From Solwaraspora sp. WMMD1047 (lineage in GTDB: Bacteria; Actinomycetota; Actinomycetes; Mycobacteriales; Micromonosporaceae), in NCBI RefSeq assembly GCF_029626155.1, contig NZ_JARUBL010000001.1:4258501-4322500 (forward strand): a stretch of 64,000 nucleotides of DNA. The letters are read 5' to 3'. The translations under genes were made by a program, and so were the position numbers. Shown here piece by piece: positions 1 through 8,378 of this stretch. Numbering within the stretch: the first letter of the stretch is position 1; each line of letters starts with the position of its first letter. The notes below the pieces were generated by a model, which saw only the letters and a program-made list of their open reading frames with translations, searched no databases and had not been told where the DNA came from.

Positions 1-327
1 TACGAGCCGATGGGGATCGTCAACCTGGAGGCGATGGCCTGCGAGACCGCCGTGGTGGCCACCGCCACCGGCGGCATCCCGGAGGTGGTCGCCGACGGGG
101 AGACCGGCCGGCTGGTCCCGATCGAGCAGGCCACCGACGGCACCGGCACCCCGGTCGACCCGGACCGGTTCGTGGCCGACCTGGCCGCCGCCATCACCGA
201 CCTGCTGGCCGACCCCGACCACACGGCCGAGCTGGGCCGCGCCGGCCGGCGCCGGGCGGTGGAGCACTTCTCCTGGGACGCCATCGCCGACCAGACCATG
301 TCCCTCTATCTCAGTGTGCTGCGATAG
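1..327 (+). CDS. glgM: GlgM-like alpha-maltose-1-phosphate synthase (GT4), C-terminal part only
   Basis: This is the 3' end of a glycosyltransferase family 4 gene that starts before the window; the frame is open from base 1. The fragment begins YEPMGIVNLEAMACE, the E-x7-E sugar-nucleotide-binding signature, followed by GGIPEVV and the usual C-terminal helix ending FSWDAIADQT. The tail resembles actinobacterial GlgM (the Rv1212c type), which makes alpha-maltose 1-phosphate from ADP-glucose and glucose 1-phosphate. That product is the substrate of GlgE, encoded at 14290. The family call is firm. The GlgM assignment, rather than another GT4 glycogen synthase, is inferred from similarity and from the presence of glgE. 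Confidence 0.75.
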   Translation, partial: YEPMGIVNLEAMACETAVVATATGGIPEVVADGETGRLVPIEQATDGTGTPVDPDRFVADLAAAITDLLADPDHTAELGRAGRRRAVEHFSWDAIADQTMSLYLSVLR

Positions 328-385
328 AGGTCGCGTCCCCGGCGATCAGGCCGGCGCCCGGCGGCGGCCCGCCGCCACAGAACGC

Positions 386-777
386 TCATGACTGCGGCGA
401 CCCGGATGCGGCCGACCGCCACGGACGGGTGGGCTGCAGCACCGTCGCACTCAACGCCTCCGTCCGCAGCTGGGCGATCCGCTGATAGTCCGGGTCCCGC
501 ACCATCCGCCGGAACGCATGTCGATCGGGATATCTCACGAGCAGCACCGCGTCCCACCCCGGACCCGCGTCGGCCACCAGTGGGGTGTCGCCGTCGCCGG
601 CGTAGATCACTTCGACGCCGTACCGTTTTGTCAGGGTCTCCCCAACGCCCTGGTGTATTGGCGATACCGTTCTCGGCCACCGTCGGCGAACCGCAGCAGA
701 TTGAGCATGACGAAGGGCCGGTCCGGCTCCTCGGCGAGGAATCCGGCAGGAACGTCGTGGTCGTCGCCACCGGGCAT
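386..777 (-). pseudogene. DUF1330 family protein, frameshifted
   Basis: Two overlapping reading frames together make one DUF1330 protein (ferredoxin-like fold, function not established). The N-terminal part starts at ATG 777 (MPGGDDHDVPAG, then PFVMLNLLRFADGG) and reaches a stop after RALGRP. The C-terminal part continues in another frame with GETLTKRYGVEVIYAGDGD and the family-typical WDAVLLVRYPDRHAF and DPDYQRIAQLRTEAL. The frames join at a run of four C on the plus strand (640-643). One extra G in the coding strand would restore a 130-residue protein, the normal family length. It is either a real pseudogene or a homopolymer sequencing error. Confidence 0.8.
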
Positions 778-1369
778 GCTGCCGCCTCCAAACAGGTAGG
801 CACCGCCTCACGCTTGTTGCACCCTACGTGCATGTTTGACCTCTCACAAGGTCCGCGACCCGGAGCCCGTCACTGGCGGCATGACCGGATGTTCGATGTA
901 CGTCTCTCAGCGCAGAGGTACAGGTCGGGCCGCTCCGCCATGATCGAGTAGTGGGTGAGGCAGCTGGGGTGCGATGGTTCCCAGACGAGGTTGGTCGCAA
1001 CGAGGGGGAGGCGGCCTTCCTGGAGCGGCTTCGGCGGAAGGCATCCGGCTGGGACGTCGAACCTCCCATCGACGAAACCACTCAAAACGTGCGACATCGT
1101 GTTGCACCGGCCAGCGGCAGATCCGTGCACCCGGTCTAGGGCTGGCCCGGCGCACCGAAACCCTCCCGACCAGGACCGGGACGGTCGCCCGGCCGCCCCG
1201 CAAGACTCACCCCCCACGCCACGAGGGTCCTCATCGCGAACACGACAAAGACCAGGGGACCAACCACGAAGAAAATGAAGCCTACGAATTCCCGCTCACG
1301 CCGAACAGGTTAAAGATCAGGTTAGGCGAGCGATCCGAGATGGCCTCCGCGGCGGACGCGTACCGGCAC
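778..1369. other. Intergenic region without a recognisable gene
   Basis: I see no convincing gene here. Short open frames exist on both strands; the best is a minus-strand frame of about 75 codons starting near 1105 (MSHVLSGFVDGRFDVP). It lacks a clear Shine-Dalgarno sequence and resembles no family I know. The composition is less GC-biased than in the core genes of the window, consistent with degraded or foreign DNA. Confidence 0.5.
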
Positions 1370-2011
1370 TCAGGGCGACGGCGGTGGACGGAGGCCGTCG
1401 AAGGTCACCGAAAGTACGTGGCTCTCCACGGCGGCATCCTGGCTGGCGTACCCGATCGCGTGGGCGGCGCCGGCTATCAGCGCGATCAACGTTCGGACGT
1501 CGATGTCGGTGCGTACCCTCGCGGCCTGCTGGGCGTGACCGAGCAGTTCACCGATCGACTGCCGGAGATCCCGGATGGCCTCGGCCACGGAGCCCTCGGA
1601 GGCATGCAGGTCCACGCCCGCGTCCGCCAGGGCATCCGCGAACGTGTGCTTGATGGTCGACTGGCGTACCGCCTCGGCGAGGAAGGCGAAGAACGCCTCA
1701 CCGGGGTCATCCGCACCGGCCAGCGACCGGGCCTGCTCGGCGAGCGCATGCAACCGGCCGACGAACACCGCCTCGACCAGAGCTTCCTTGGTCGGAAAGT
1801 GCCGGAAGACGGTACCGATCGCGACCTCGGCCCGCTGGGCGATCTCTTCCGTCGATGCGGTCGGACCCTTCACGGCGAAGACCGCGTCGGCGGCGTCGAG
1901 GATGCGGGTCCGGTTGCGCCGAGCGTCAGCGCGCAACGGTCGGCCACCGCCCGGGTCTCCGCTGTCGGCCGCAGGGGCACCTGGGCTCACCGCGGTCGCT
2001 CCTTCCGCCAT
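1370..2011 (-). CDS. TetR/AcrR family transcriptional regulator
   Basis: A one-component repressor. The N-terminal helix-turn-helix reads NRTRILDAADAVFAVKGPTASTEEIAQRAEVAIGTVFRHFPTKEALVEAV split over its helices, with the TetR hallmark GTVFRHFPTKEAL. The C-terminal half is a ligand-binding/dimerisation domain of the usual size. I prefer the ATG at 2011 (MAEGATAV). A longer GTG start at 2080 is possible but would add 23 uncharacteristic residues. The gene is divergent from the dehydrogenase gene at 2166. The intergenic repeats at 2054-2102, around the promoter of that gene, are its likely operator, so it probably represses the dehydrogenase and itself. The ligand is unknown. Confidence 0.88.
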   Translation of the reverse strand: MAEGATAVSPGAPAADSGDPGGGRPLRADARRNRTRILDAADAVFAVKGPTASTEEIAQRAEVAIGTVFRHFPTKEALVEAVFVGRLHALAEQARSLAGADDPGEAFFAFLAEAVRQSTIKHTFADALADAGVDLHASEGSVAEAIRDLRQSIGELLGHAQQAARVRTDIDVRTLIALIAGAAHAIGYASQDAAVESHVLSVTFDGLRPPPSP

Positions 2012-2053
2012 CGGCCGTGCTGGGTCGACGACAGGATACTGCCGGTGAAAGAC

Positions 2054-2102
2054 GACTCCGTTGACAAGGTGAGCGGTCACTCATAATATCCGAAACGGAG
2101 TC
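2054..2102 (+). promoter_or_regulatory. Promoter with embedded operator for the dehydrogenase gene
   Basis: A near-consensus housekeeping promoter faces right: TTGACA at 2061-2066, 17-bp spacer, TAATAT at 2084-2089. The spacer contains a half-palindrome GTGAGCGGTCAC. Outside lie perfect 9-bp inverted arms, GACTCCGTT (2054-2062) and AACGGAGTC (2094-2102). This layout fits occlusion by the adjacent TetR regulator. Operator function is inferred. Confidence 0.6.
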
Positions 2103-2165
2103 AGGACTCATCTTGTGTCCCTCGCCGCCGCGAGCCTGTCCGACCGCAAAGCAGGAGCAGCAGAC

Positions 2166-3070
2166 GTGAAGACCGTTGTGATGACCGGGGGACGTCCGGC
2201 CTCGGCGCGTACGCCCTTGGGCAGTTGGCGCAGTCCACCGACACCAGGCTGATACTCGGCGCGCGGGGCGCCGGGCCGGCGGGCGTCGAGACGATCCCGC
2301 TGGACCTGGCCCGGCTCGACAGCGTCCGTTCCTTCGCCGTCGCGGTGCGGGACCGACTCGGTTCGACGGAGATCGACGCGCTCGTGCTCAACGCGGGTGT
2401 CAGCCTGACCTCCGGCGACGAACGCACGGCGGACGGCTTCGAGACCACCTTCGCCGTCAACCACCTCGCGCACTACCTGCTGCTACGGCTGCTGCTGCCC
2501 CAGCTCGCGGACGGCGCCGTTGTTGCGATCACCACCAGCGGCACGCACGACCCGGCCACCAGGACCATGCTGAGCAGCACCCCGCCCCGGCACGCCGACG
2601 CCCGGCTGCTGGCCAACCCGGAACGGGATCCGCAACGCGACGAGCAGGCCAAGGCGGCGGGCGGCCGAGCCTACGCCTCATCCAAGCTCTGCAACATCCT
2701 CACCGTCCGGGGACTGGCCGCCCAGCCGGAGGCGTCGCAGCTGCGGATCGTCGCGTTCGACCCGGGCCCGACGCCGGGTACGAGCCTCCTGCGCAACACC
2801 CCGCCCGCAGTTCGCCTCATCTGGCGACTGCTCGGCACCCCGATCCGGGCGCTGGTGCCCCGATTCAACAGCGTCCCGGCAGCCGGCGGCGCGCTGGCCG
2901 CCATCGCCTCGGGCCGGACTGTGCCGCCCGCCGACGCTTACTACGCACGGCTCGTGCAAGGTCAGCTCACCTGGCTGTCCCCGTCCGAACTGGCCCGCCG
3001 CGACGACGTGCGGGACCGCCTATGGCGGGACAGCGCCGAGCTGGTCGGGCTGCCGGTCACCCTCCAATGA
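2166..3070 (+). pseudogene. Short-chain dehydrogenase/reductase, frameshifted in the cofactor-binding motif
   Basis: An SDR-family oxidoreductase of about 300 residues. Translation from GTG 2166, with GGAG about 10 bp upstream, gives VKTVVMTGG and then leaves frame. One missing base at about 2192 would restore TGGTSGLGAYALGQLAQ, the TGxxxGxG dinucleotide-binding motif. The rest is intact in frame: LVLNAGVS, NHLAHYLL and the catalytic YASSK. The ATG at 2225 would give a protein lacking the Rossmann glycine loop, probably inactive. It has its own strong promoter and a divergent TetR regulator. It is either a recent null allele or a sequencing error. Confidence 0.82.
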
Positions 3071-3196
3071 CCCGAGAAGGTTCGAGGCAGCCTGCCACGG
3101 AGTCGGGATAGACACGAAGCACTCGGGTTCGCAATTGGTCACGCCAGGTCCCTTGCTGGAAACTCCCCAGCCGAGTCCCTCCGCCTTTAATCTCGG

Positions 3197-4318
3197 TCAG
3201 CCCCAGATTTCCTCTGCGGTTTCGGCGATCAGCCGGAGTTTGGCGACCTCTTCGTCGTAGGTGAGCACGTTGCCTTCGACCGTTGAGGAGAAGCCGCACT
3301 GCGGGGAGAGGCAGATTCGGTCGAGCGGGACGTACTTGGCGGCCTCGTCGATGCGGCGCTTGAGGGTGTCCTTGGATTCGAGGGCGCCCTTCTTCGTGGT
3401 GACCAGGCCGAGGACGACCATTTTGCCGGGCGGGACGAAACGCAGCGGGGCGAAACCGCCTGAGCGTTCGTCGTCGTACTCCAGGAAGAAGCCGTCGACG
3501 GCCAGCTCGCTGAACAGGGCTTCGGCGACGAAGTCGTAGCCGCCTTCGGCGGCCCATGAGGAGCGGAAGTTGCCGCGGCACATGTGGGTGGTGACGGCCA
3601 GGCCGGCGGGGCGGTCGGCGATCGCGGCGTTGATCTGGCGGATGTAGCGCAGGTGCTGGTGTTCGGCGTCGTCGCCGCGTTCGTTGAGCAGCTGCCGCTG
3701 GGCGGGGTCGTTCAGGTAGGCGAGGCTGGTGTCGTCGAGTTGCAGGTAGCGGCAGCCCAGGTCGGCGACGCGGCGGACCTGTTCGGCGTAGGCGGCACTG
3801 AGGTCGGCCCAGAACTGCTCCTCGTCGGGGTAGACCTTCGGGTCGATGGCCGCGCGGCCGCCCCGGTAGTGGACCATGCTGGGCGACGGGATGGTCAGCT
3901 TGGCGGTGACGTCGTCATCCACCTCGTTCGCCAGGAAGGTGAAGTCGTCGCCGAAGATCGTCTCGGTGAGCCGGACCGGGGCGTCGATCGCCAGCGCCGC
4001 CGACTCGAAATCGAGCTCGCCCTGATCGTTGCGGAAGTGCACCTGGATCTTCTCATCGGTGGGACGAATCCCCCCTAAACGGTAGATAAAGTCCATGTGC
4101 CATGAGGTGCGCCGGAACTCGCCGTCGGTGGCCGAGCGCAGACCCACGTCGCGCTGCATGCGGATCACGTCGCGGATGGCCTCGTCCTCGATGGCGCGCA
4201 GCTCGTCGGCGCTGATCTCGCCGGTGGCCATCTGCTCGCGCGCTTTGAGCAGAAGGGCTGGGCGGAGCAGGCTGCCGACGTGGTCGGCACGGAACGGCGG
4301 GGTGTCGCGCAGCGTCAT
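3197..4318 (-). CDS. Cobalamin-independent methionine synthase-like methyltransferase (MetE C-terminal/YxjG type)
   Basis: A 373-residue single-domain protein of the UROD/MetE-like family (YxjG/YxjH type), annotated as 5-methyltetrahydropteroyltriglutamate-homocysteine methyltransferase-like. It begins FRADHVGSLLRPALLL. Zinc-ligand-type motifs are visible: QLDDTSLAYL, THMCRGNFRSSW (His and Cys) and LSPQCGFSST (Cys). Start ATG 4318 is supported by GGAAGGA 8 bp upstream. It lacks the N-terminal MetE domain, as usual for this group, whose methyl donor is often uncertain. I found no riboswitch-like structure in the short leader. It is monocistronic, with no partner gene on either side. Confidence 0.88.
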   Translation of the reverse strand: MTLRDTPPFRADHVGSLLRPALLLKAREQMATGEISADELRAIEDEAIRDVIRMQRDVGLRSATDGEFRRTSWHMDFIYRLGGIRPTDEKIQVHFRNDQGELDFESAALAIDAPVRLTETIFGDDFTFLANEVDDDVTAKLTIPSPSMVHYRGGRAAIDPKVYPDEEQFWADLSAAYAEQVRRVADLGCRYLQLDDTSLAYLNDPAQRQLLNERGDDAEHQHLRYIRQINAAIADRPAGLAVTTHMCRGNFRSSWAAEGGYDFVAEALFSELAVDGFFLEYDDERSGGFAPLRFVPPGKMVVLGLVTTKKGALESKDTLKRRIDEAAKYVPLDRICLSPQCGFSSTVEGNVLTYDEEVAKLRLIAETAEEIWG

Positions 4319-4806
4319 CGTTGATCCTTCCGTGGAATTTGCCCCGCTCGGCACGCTACCGCCTGCAAGCGGATCAGGCGATGGTGCCCGCGGGCCGTAG
4401 AGGGCGATGTCTCCGGCCTAGCAAGGCAGCGGCAAGCCACAGGCGCCGGGTCGACGTGCCGGGGTACCGCCGCGCCGACGCAGATCCGCCGGCTTGATCC
4501 AGGCGGGCCGGGGCGGCTGCTCCGGCTCGGGCTCGGCGGCCGGCCGTGGAATCCCGATCGAAGAAGTTCACAATGGCCCTCCGGTACACATTCCGTCGTG
4601 ATCGGTCGGTGGCGTCAGGCGGTACCGGACAGCGTTCGCTGACGGTGGGTAGCTGCGGCCGATCAGGGCATTCTTGAATCGGATGCATGCTCTTCGGCAC
4701 GACCGCGCGCCAAGCTCCGTTGTCCTCGGTCACGTACCGCAACACCCGATCTGCGGCATGACCGGATACCCCTACTGAGCGGTCGTCACCTGCCAAGCTG
4801 ACACCC
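4319..4806. other. Intergenic region carrying one copy of a dispersed 28-bp element
   Basis: No gene is recognisable on either strand; the open frames are short and unlike any family. The notable content is the repeat at 4681-4708, shared with 7135-7162 and 9446-9473. The region may contain degraded sequence from an older insertion. Confidence 0.5.
4681..4708 (+). repeat. Dispersed 28-bp element, copy A
   Basis: Matches the pattern GGA(T/G)GCA, five variable bases, TTCGGCACGACCG, one variable base, GC. It lies about 100 bp upstream of the NTF2-like gene at 4807. The 13-bp core is identical in all three copies. Confidence 0.6.
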
Positions 4807-5196
4807 ATGGACAGGAAGCAGGTGGCTGACTGGATCGCGGCATACGAGCGTGCGTGGCGGACGCCTGGGACGGCGGCGCTCGCCACAATCTTCACCTCCC
4901 TGGCGAGCTACCGGCAGGGGCCGTACCACGACCCGGTCATCGGCCTGCCGGCCATAGCCCGGATGTGGGAGAACGAGCGGGAAGGCCCCGACGAGATGTT
5001 CCAGATGACCACAGATGTCGTCGCGGTCGAGGGCGATACCGCGGTCGCGCGGGTGCAGGTCCGCTACGGTGACCCTGCCGACGAGGAATACCGCGACATA
5101 TGGATCATGCGCTTCGCCGAGGACGGTCGCTGCAGCTCGTTCGAGGAGTGGCCTTTCTCGCCGGGACAGCCCACCACCGGTCCCGCTCGGAGCTGA
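4807..5196 (+). CDS. SnoaL/NTF2-like domain protein
   Basis: A 129-residue protein with the cone-shaped NTF2/SnoaL-like fold. The N-terminal helices (VADWIAAYERAWRTPG) are followed by the family-typical ASYRQGPYHDPVIGLPAIARMW and by beta strands DTAVARVQVRYGDPADEEYRDIWIMRF. The fold serves as a small enzyme (isomerase, cyclase) or a binding protein, so the function cannot be fixed. Start ATG 4807 has no obvious Shine-Dalgarno sequence, so a leaderless or weakly translated mRNA is possible. No operon partner is visible. Confidence 0.78.
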   Translation: MDRKQVADWIAAYERAWRTPGTAALATIFTSLASYRQGPYHDPVIGLPAIARMWENEREGPDEMFQMTTDVVAVEGDTAVARVQVRYGDPADEEYRDIWIMRFAEDGRCSSFEEWPFSPGQPTTGPARS

Positions 5197-5640
5197 CACC
5201 GACGCGACGCCCGACACCCACGACCTCCGCACGCAACATGGCGCCCGACCGGCGGCACGAGAGTAGGTCGCTGGACAGCCCTGCGATCATGCGAAGATGC
5301 CGCATCTCGTCGCCACCGAACGCCTGGGCTGGCCACGACGTCGGTGGTGGCATGCTTTCACGCTGTTCTTCGGTGAGTTGCAAACGCAGCTGCGTTACGA
5401 AGTCGAACCGGAGAAGCCGACGGCCACCTGTCACCTACAGGTACGTAACGACGACAACGCCCTATGCGGCATCCATGGGAGCTACTGGTTCTGGTGCCCG
5501 TCCAGCCTCCTTGGCTCGATCTCCCGAAATGGCTGCGTTGCGACGAGTGCGCAGACATGTCGCACCGACGGCCCTGAACGCGCTGTCGGCGGCAGATCCA
5601 TACACCCCGAACTCACGGGACGAGGGGCGCCGGCCGGTCG
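5197..5640. other. Intergenic region without a supported gene
   Basis: Open frames on both strands, for example a plus-strand frame from 5297 starting MPHLVATERLGWPRRRWWHAF, show no recognisable family and overlap each other. Composition is mixed and lower in GC than the core genes. I see no RNA gene or repeat. Confidence 0.4.
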
Positions 5641-6228
5641 TCAAAGCTCACGGTGCCAGACCCGTGGCCAGCGATCCTCGACTGGGGAGGCACGCCAGCG
5701 TGCCGCAGGGCCGTCAGGATGGACGCCGCAGGTCTTGCACGCGCGGCCCGGGCGGTGCCGTTCGATGCCGCATACCAGGCAGTGCCGCTCAACGCTGATT
5801 CCGGCATCGTGGCGATCGAGGACCGCTTCGACGACCGTGGCGAGAGACCCCGTCGGGTGGTGCTCGGGATCGGGACAGTACGCGATTCGGGACCAGCCCC
5901 ACGAGTTCCAGGGCAGCGCCATGCGTGGGGTTCGCCTGCCAGTCGCCTTCTCTCGACGCCGCAGGGCGGCGTACTCCTGCGCACGCTGCAGGACCACATC
6001 GCGGGCCTGCTGCAATTCGTCAGCGGCGCGCACGAGCGCATCGAGATCGTCGGTGAGCCTGCGTGGGATACGGGCGGCGACAACCAGGTGGTGCCAGGTG
6101 GCGCGGAATCCGTACGGGGCGCAGTGCAGAGTGCACTCCCGCAATGCGTAGAGCCTGCACTGCGGTGAGAGCGTGCTGTCGCGAACGCGGAGCGCCTGTG
6201 CGGGGAAACTCGTCACGGAGCCAATCAT
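5641..6228 (-). CDS. Conserved actinobacterial hypothetical protein with cysteine pairs
   Basis: A 195-residue protein of unknown function. Start ATG 6228 is set by GGAGGG 7 bp upstream, although the frame is open further. Visible features are an amphipathic segment LTDDLDALVRAADELQQARDVVLQRAQEYAALRRREKA, a tryptophan-rich centre (LPWNSWGWSRIAYCPDPEH), and two C-terminal cysteine pairs, CLVCG and CKTCG, that could form a zinc ribbon. I recall similar CPDPEH...CLVCG proteins scattered through Micromonospora-type genomes. No function can be assigned. It lies downstream of the VapBC pair on the same strand but is separated by about 175 bp. Confidence 0.75.
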   Translation of the reverse strand: MIGSVTSFPAQALRVRDSTLSPQCRLYALRECTLHCAPYGFRATWHHLVVAARIPRRLTDDLDALVRAADELQQARDVVLQRAQEYAALRRREKATGRRTPRMALPWNSWGWSRIAYCPDPEHHPTGSLATVVEAVLDRHDAGISVERHCLVCGIERHRPGRACKTCGVHPDGPAARWRASPVEDRWPRVWHREL

Positions 6229-6403
6229 GGCGCCCTCCGGCGGACGGCACGACCACGTTTTCGGTGCCCGGGCGAGCCGCAACGCAGAACGAGACGGCCT
6301 CGGGGCCAGTCTGCCGTTGCACCACGGCGCCATCTCCGCGGCAGATCCGGTCACCTTTGTCCACAGGGTCGCCCGGAGCTCCTTCGTTGGCGGACTGTGC
6401 GAG

Positions 6404-6787
6404 TCAGATCGTGTGGATCGTGATGAGGTCTTCGAGTCCTGCGAGGTCATCGGCGTTGCGCGTATACACGGCGGCGTCATGGGCGTGTGCGGTTGCCGCG
6501 ATGAGCAGGTCCATCACCCTGGCTCGTGGCTGGCGGCCGGTCTCGACGACGCGTGCGGCCAATCGTGCGTAGCTGTCAGCGATCGCTTCGTCGATGGGAA
6601 GCGGGTCGAATCGACGTTGAATGGCGCTCAACCGCGCCAACCGGAGCGCCCTCGCCTCGGCGGTTTTCGCGACCAGTACACCGAACTGGAGTTCGGCGAG
6701 GCTGGCGACGCTGATGGCCAGTTCGCCGGGAATCGGGGTCACATCGGTGGCGATGAGGATGCTGGTATCGAGGATGCCGCGGCTCAC
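6404..6787 (-). CDS. vapC: VapC-type PIN-domain toxin
   Basis: A 127-residue PIN-domain ribonuclease, the toxin of a type II toxin-antitoxin system. The acidic metal-binding residues are in place: Asp7 in GILDTSILIA, Glu near position 33 in VASLAELQFG, Asp in VMDLLIAATAHAHDA and Asp in TRNADDLAGL. Start GTG 6787 overlaps the antitoxin stop (GTGA), giving tight translational coupling. VapC toxins typically cut specific tRNAs or rRNA; the target here is unknown. Confidence 0.92.
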   Translation of the reverse strand: MSRGILDTSILIATDVTPIPGELAISVASLAELQFGVLVAKTAEARALRLARLSAIQRRFDPLPIDEAIADSYARLAARVVETGRQPRARVMDLLIAATAHAHDAAVYTRNADDLAGLEDLITIHTI

Positions 6788-7032
6788 CGCTCAACCCACG
6801 GATCGGTGACGGCGTCGTCGAGCAGGTCCCGATCGTCTGCCCACCCTGGGTCTGCGGGTTGGTCGAACACGCCGGCTAGGTCGTCCCACTCGCGCCAGGT
6901 TCGAGGGCTGACCGGGCCGAGCACGGCCGCGGGTCGGCCGGCGACGGTGATCGTCACCCGTTCGCCGCCCTGTGCCCGACGTACCAGGTCGCTGGCGTTC
7001 TGCCGCATTTCCCGCAGCCCAACTTCGCGCAT
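6784..7032 (-). CDS. vapB: VapB/Phd-type antitoxin
   Basis: An 82-residue antitoxin. The N-terminal DNA-binding part MREVGLREMRQNASDLVRRAQGGERVTITVAGRP is Phd/YefM-like. The acidic C-terminal tail (EWDDLAGVFDQPADPGWADDRDLLDDAV) should bind and block the VapC active site. Start ATG 7032 is the first methionine of the conserved fold. It lies immediately upstream of vapC, and the palindrome at 7044-7057 is the likely autoregulatory operator. Confidence 0.9.
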   Translation of the reverse strand: MREVGLREMRQNASDLVRRAQGGERVTITVAGRPAAVLGPVSPRTWREWDDLAGVFDQPADPGWADDRDLLDDAVTDPWVER

Positions 7033-7043
7033 ACACCCGAGCG

Positions 7044-7057
7044 TAGCACATGTGCTA
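7044..7057 (-). promoter_or_regulatory. Perfect 14-bp palindrome, probable VapBC operator
   Basis: TAGCACATGTGCTA is a perfect palindrome 11 bp upstream of the vapB start. On the minus strand it lies between TTCGAC and TACGCT, which are 17 bp apart and could be the -35 and -10 boxes. VapB or the VapBC complex would bind here and autorepress, as in other vapBC operons; this is inferred. Confidence 0.6.
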
Positions 7058-7601
7058 TCTTTGTCGAAGATCGCCGGCCGGCGCTGCGGCCAATCGCTCA
7101 GGCAGCAGCACCCATGCCCGCTCTGAAGCAGATCGGATGCACTACTTTCGGCACGACCGGGCACCTCGCAGCTGACCACGCCCGAGGTCGGAGGCTACCG
7201 AAGGTGGCGGAGGTGTCGGCACTGGCGGGCGCGCGATCGGCGGCAGATCAGGATGCCCGGATCCCCGTGAACCGTGCGCTGGCCTCATGACAAACCGGGC
7301 CGCCTATCCTGATGCCGCGCGAACCCGCTGGCGGGGTTCCACCTGCGGAAACGTCGGCCGATCGTGAGCATCAGGTCGTCGAGTATCACCCGCCAGCGCT
7401 GAGCGTCTACCTGTAGGCCGCAGCCACCGCGGCGTCATGTTCGGTCCACACAACTGTCCATGATCAACCGTGGCTGCTCCCCTTCACCGGCCAGGACCCC
7501 TAGCCCTCTCAGCCAAGATCAACATCACCTGCCCGAGTACTAGAAGACGATGTATAGCATCAGCCAGTATGGGATGGGGTAGCTGGTCGCTTCATGCGAA
7601 G
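7058..7601. other. Intergenic region with the second 28-bp element
   Basis: No gene is recognised. It contains the repeat copy at 7135-7162 and an imperfect hairpin GAACCCGC/GCGGGGTTC near 7321-7341 of unclear meaning. The last 130 bases are open in the frame of the next gene but do not look coding. Confidence 0.4.
7135..7162 (+). repeat. Dispersed 28-bp element, copy B
   Basis: Shares GGATGCA, TTCGGCACGACCG and the final GC with copies at 4681 and 9446. It lies about 100 bp upstream of vapB, on the opposite strand. Confidence 0.6.
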
Positions 7602-8378
7602 ATGACCTGGTCATCGTTCGCATCTAGGTCGAGTATCACCCTGCGGTTGGTGATCGCGTTTTGCCTCGGCGGGGCAGCAGCACTCTGGCAGCTATCGCCC
7701 TGGAGGAGCCAAACGGGAGTTGGAAACGCACTCTTCTGGGTCGCAACAGCGGCGTTCGCGGCGCTACTTGTTGGCTGGCTGGTCAGGGGATTGTTGAGCC
7801 TGAGCAACGATTTCCGTATCGTGGAAGGATTTGACTTACTCAAGGGCTCGTATCTCGACAGAATTGTGGATATTGGACGGGCGGTAATGGGAGATGGGCA
7901 TGCGGATGTCGATACCCTCCGACTTCGACTCGGCCGTTATTCGCAAGGCGTGAAGGTACTCGTGAGACGGCCTCAGCGGCTTCACGTGCGTGAGGCTGTT
8001 GTAGGCTACCTGGCCAGTTGGACCATCTCCGCCTCGGCGAGCGCACGGTACCTCTCCGGCGAATACAGATCGGGCCTTGATCTGCAGGAAGAGGACATTG
8101 TCTCGGTCGAGCCGGAGGCGGTGTACGTCACCATGGTGTACGGATCGGACATCACGTCGAGATACGAAATACTGAAAATCACTCTTGAGCACCTCATGAA
8201 TCTTTTCGGAAGAGTGGACATGAATGGACCCAAACATCTGCTAGCGCGCCCGGCCACCCCCGAGGGAGAGCGCATCATGAGAAAGATTGGAATGAAACCT
8301 TTGAAGCTCGATGGCTCCGACCTCTGGATCGTCGGCCGAGAGCAGCTTCTCATGGCACTCGAGTCGAGCCGACGGTGA
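7602..8378 (+). CDS. Membrane protein with GNAT-like C-terminal domain
   Basis: A 258-residue protein when started at ATG 7602; an ATG at 7569 is also possible and neither has a strong Shine-Dalgarno sequence. Two hydrophobic helices (about residues 12-31 and 42-64) are followed by a soluble domain. The segments VGYLASWTISASASARYLSG, DIVSVEPEAVYVTMVYG and ARPATPEGERIMRKIGMKPL resemble the core of membrane-associated GNAT-like acyltransferases. The last of these matches the substrate/CoA region ending in a second aromatic-rich strand. The call is structural inference; no substrate is known. GTGA overlap with the oxygenase gene shows the two are made together. Codon usage is less GC-rich than in the core genes, suggesting acquisition. 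Confidence 0.6.
   Translation: MTWSSFASRSSITLRLVIAFCLGGAAALWQLSPWRSQTGVGNALFWVATAAFAALLVGWLVRGLLSLSNDFRIVEGFDLLKGSYLDRIVDIGRAVMGDGHADVDTLRLRLGRYSQGVKVLVRRPQRLHVREAVVGYLASWTISASASARYLSGEYRSGLDLQEEDIVSVEPEAVYVTMVYGSDITSRYEILKITLEHLMNLFGRVDMNGPKHLLARPATPEGERIMRKIGMKPLKLDGSDLWIVGREQLLMALESSRR

Noticed and set aside
974-2086. A 370-codon plus-strand frame over the TetR gene.
   Set aside because: Composition is Arg/Gly-rich and it lies antisense to a clear TetR regulator.
4319-4400. Possible riboswitch in the leader of the MetE-like gene.
   Set aside because: Only a short leader with a Shine-Dalgarno sequence is visible and I could find no SAM, cobalamin or SAH riboswitch core.
876-4767. The 15-mer GCGGCATGACCGGAT occurs at 876-890 and 4753-4767.
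   Set aside because: The flanks do not match, so a chance repeat in high-GC sequence is likely.
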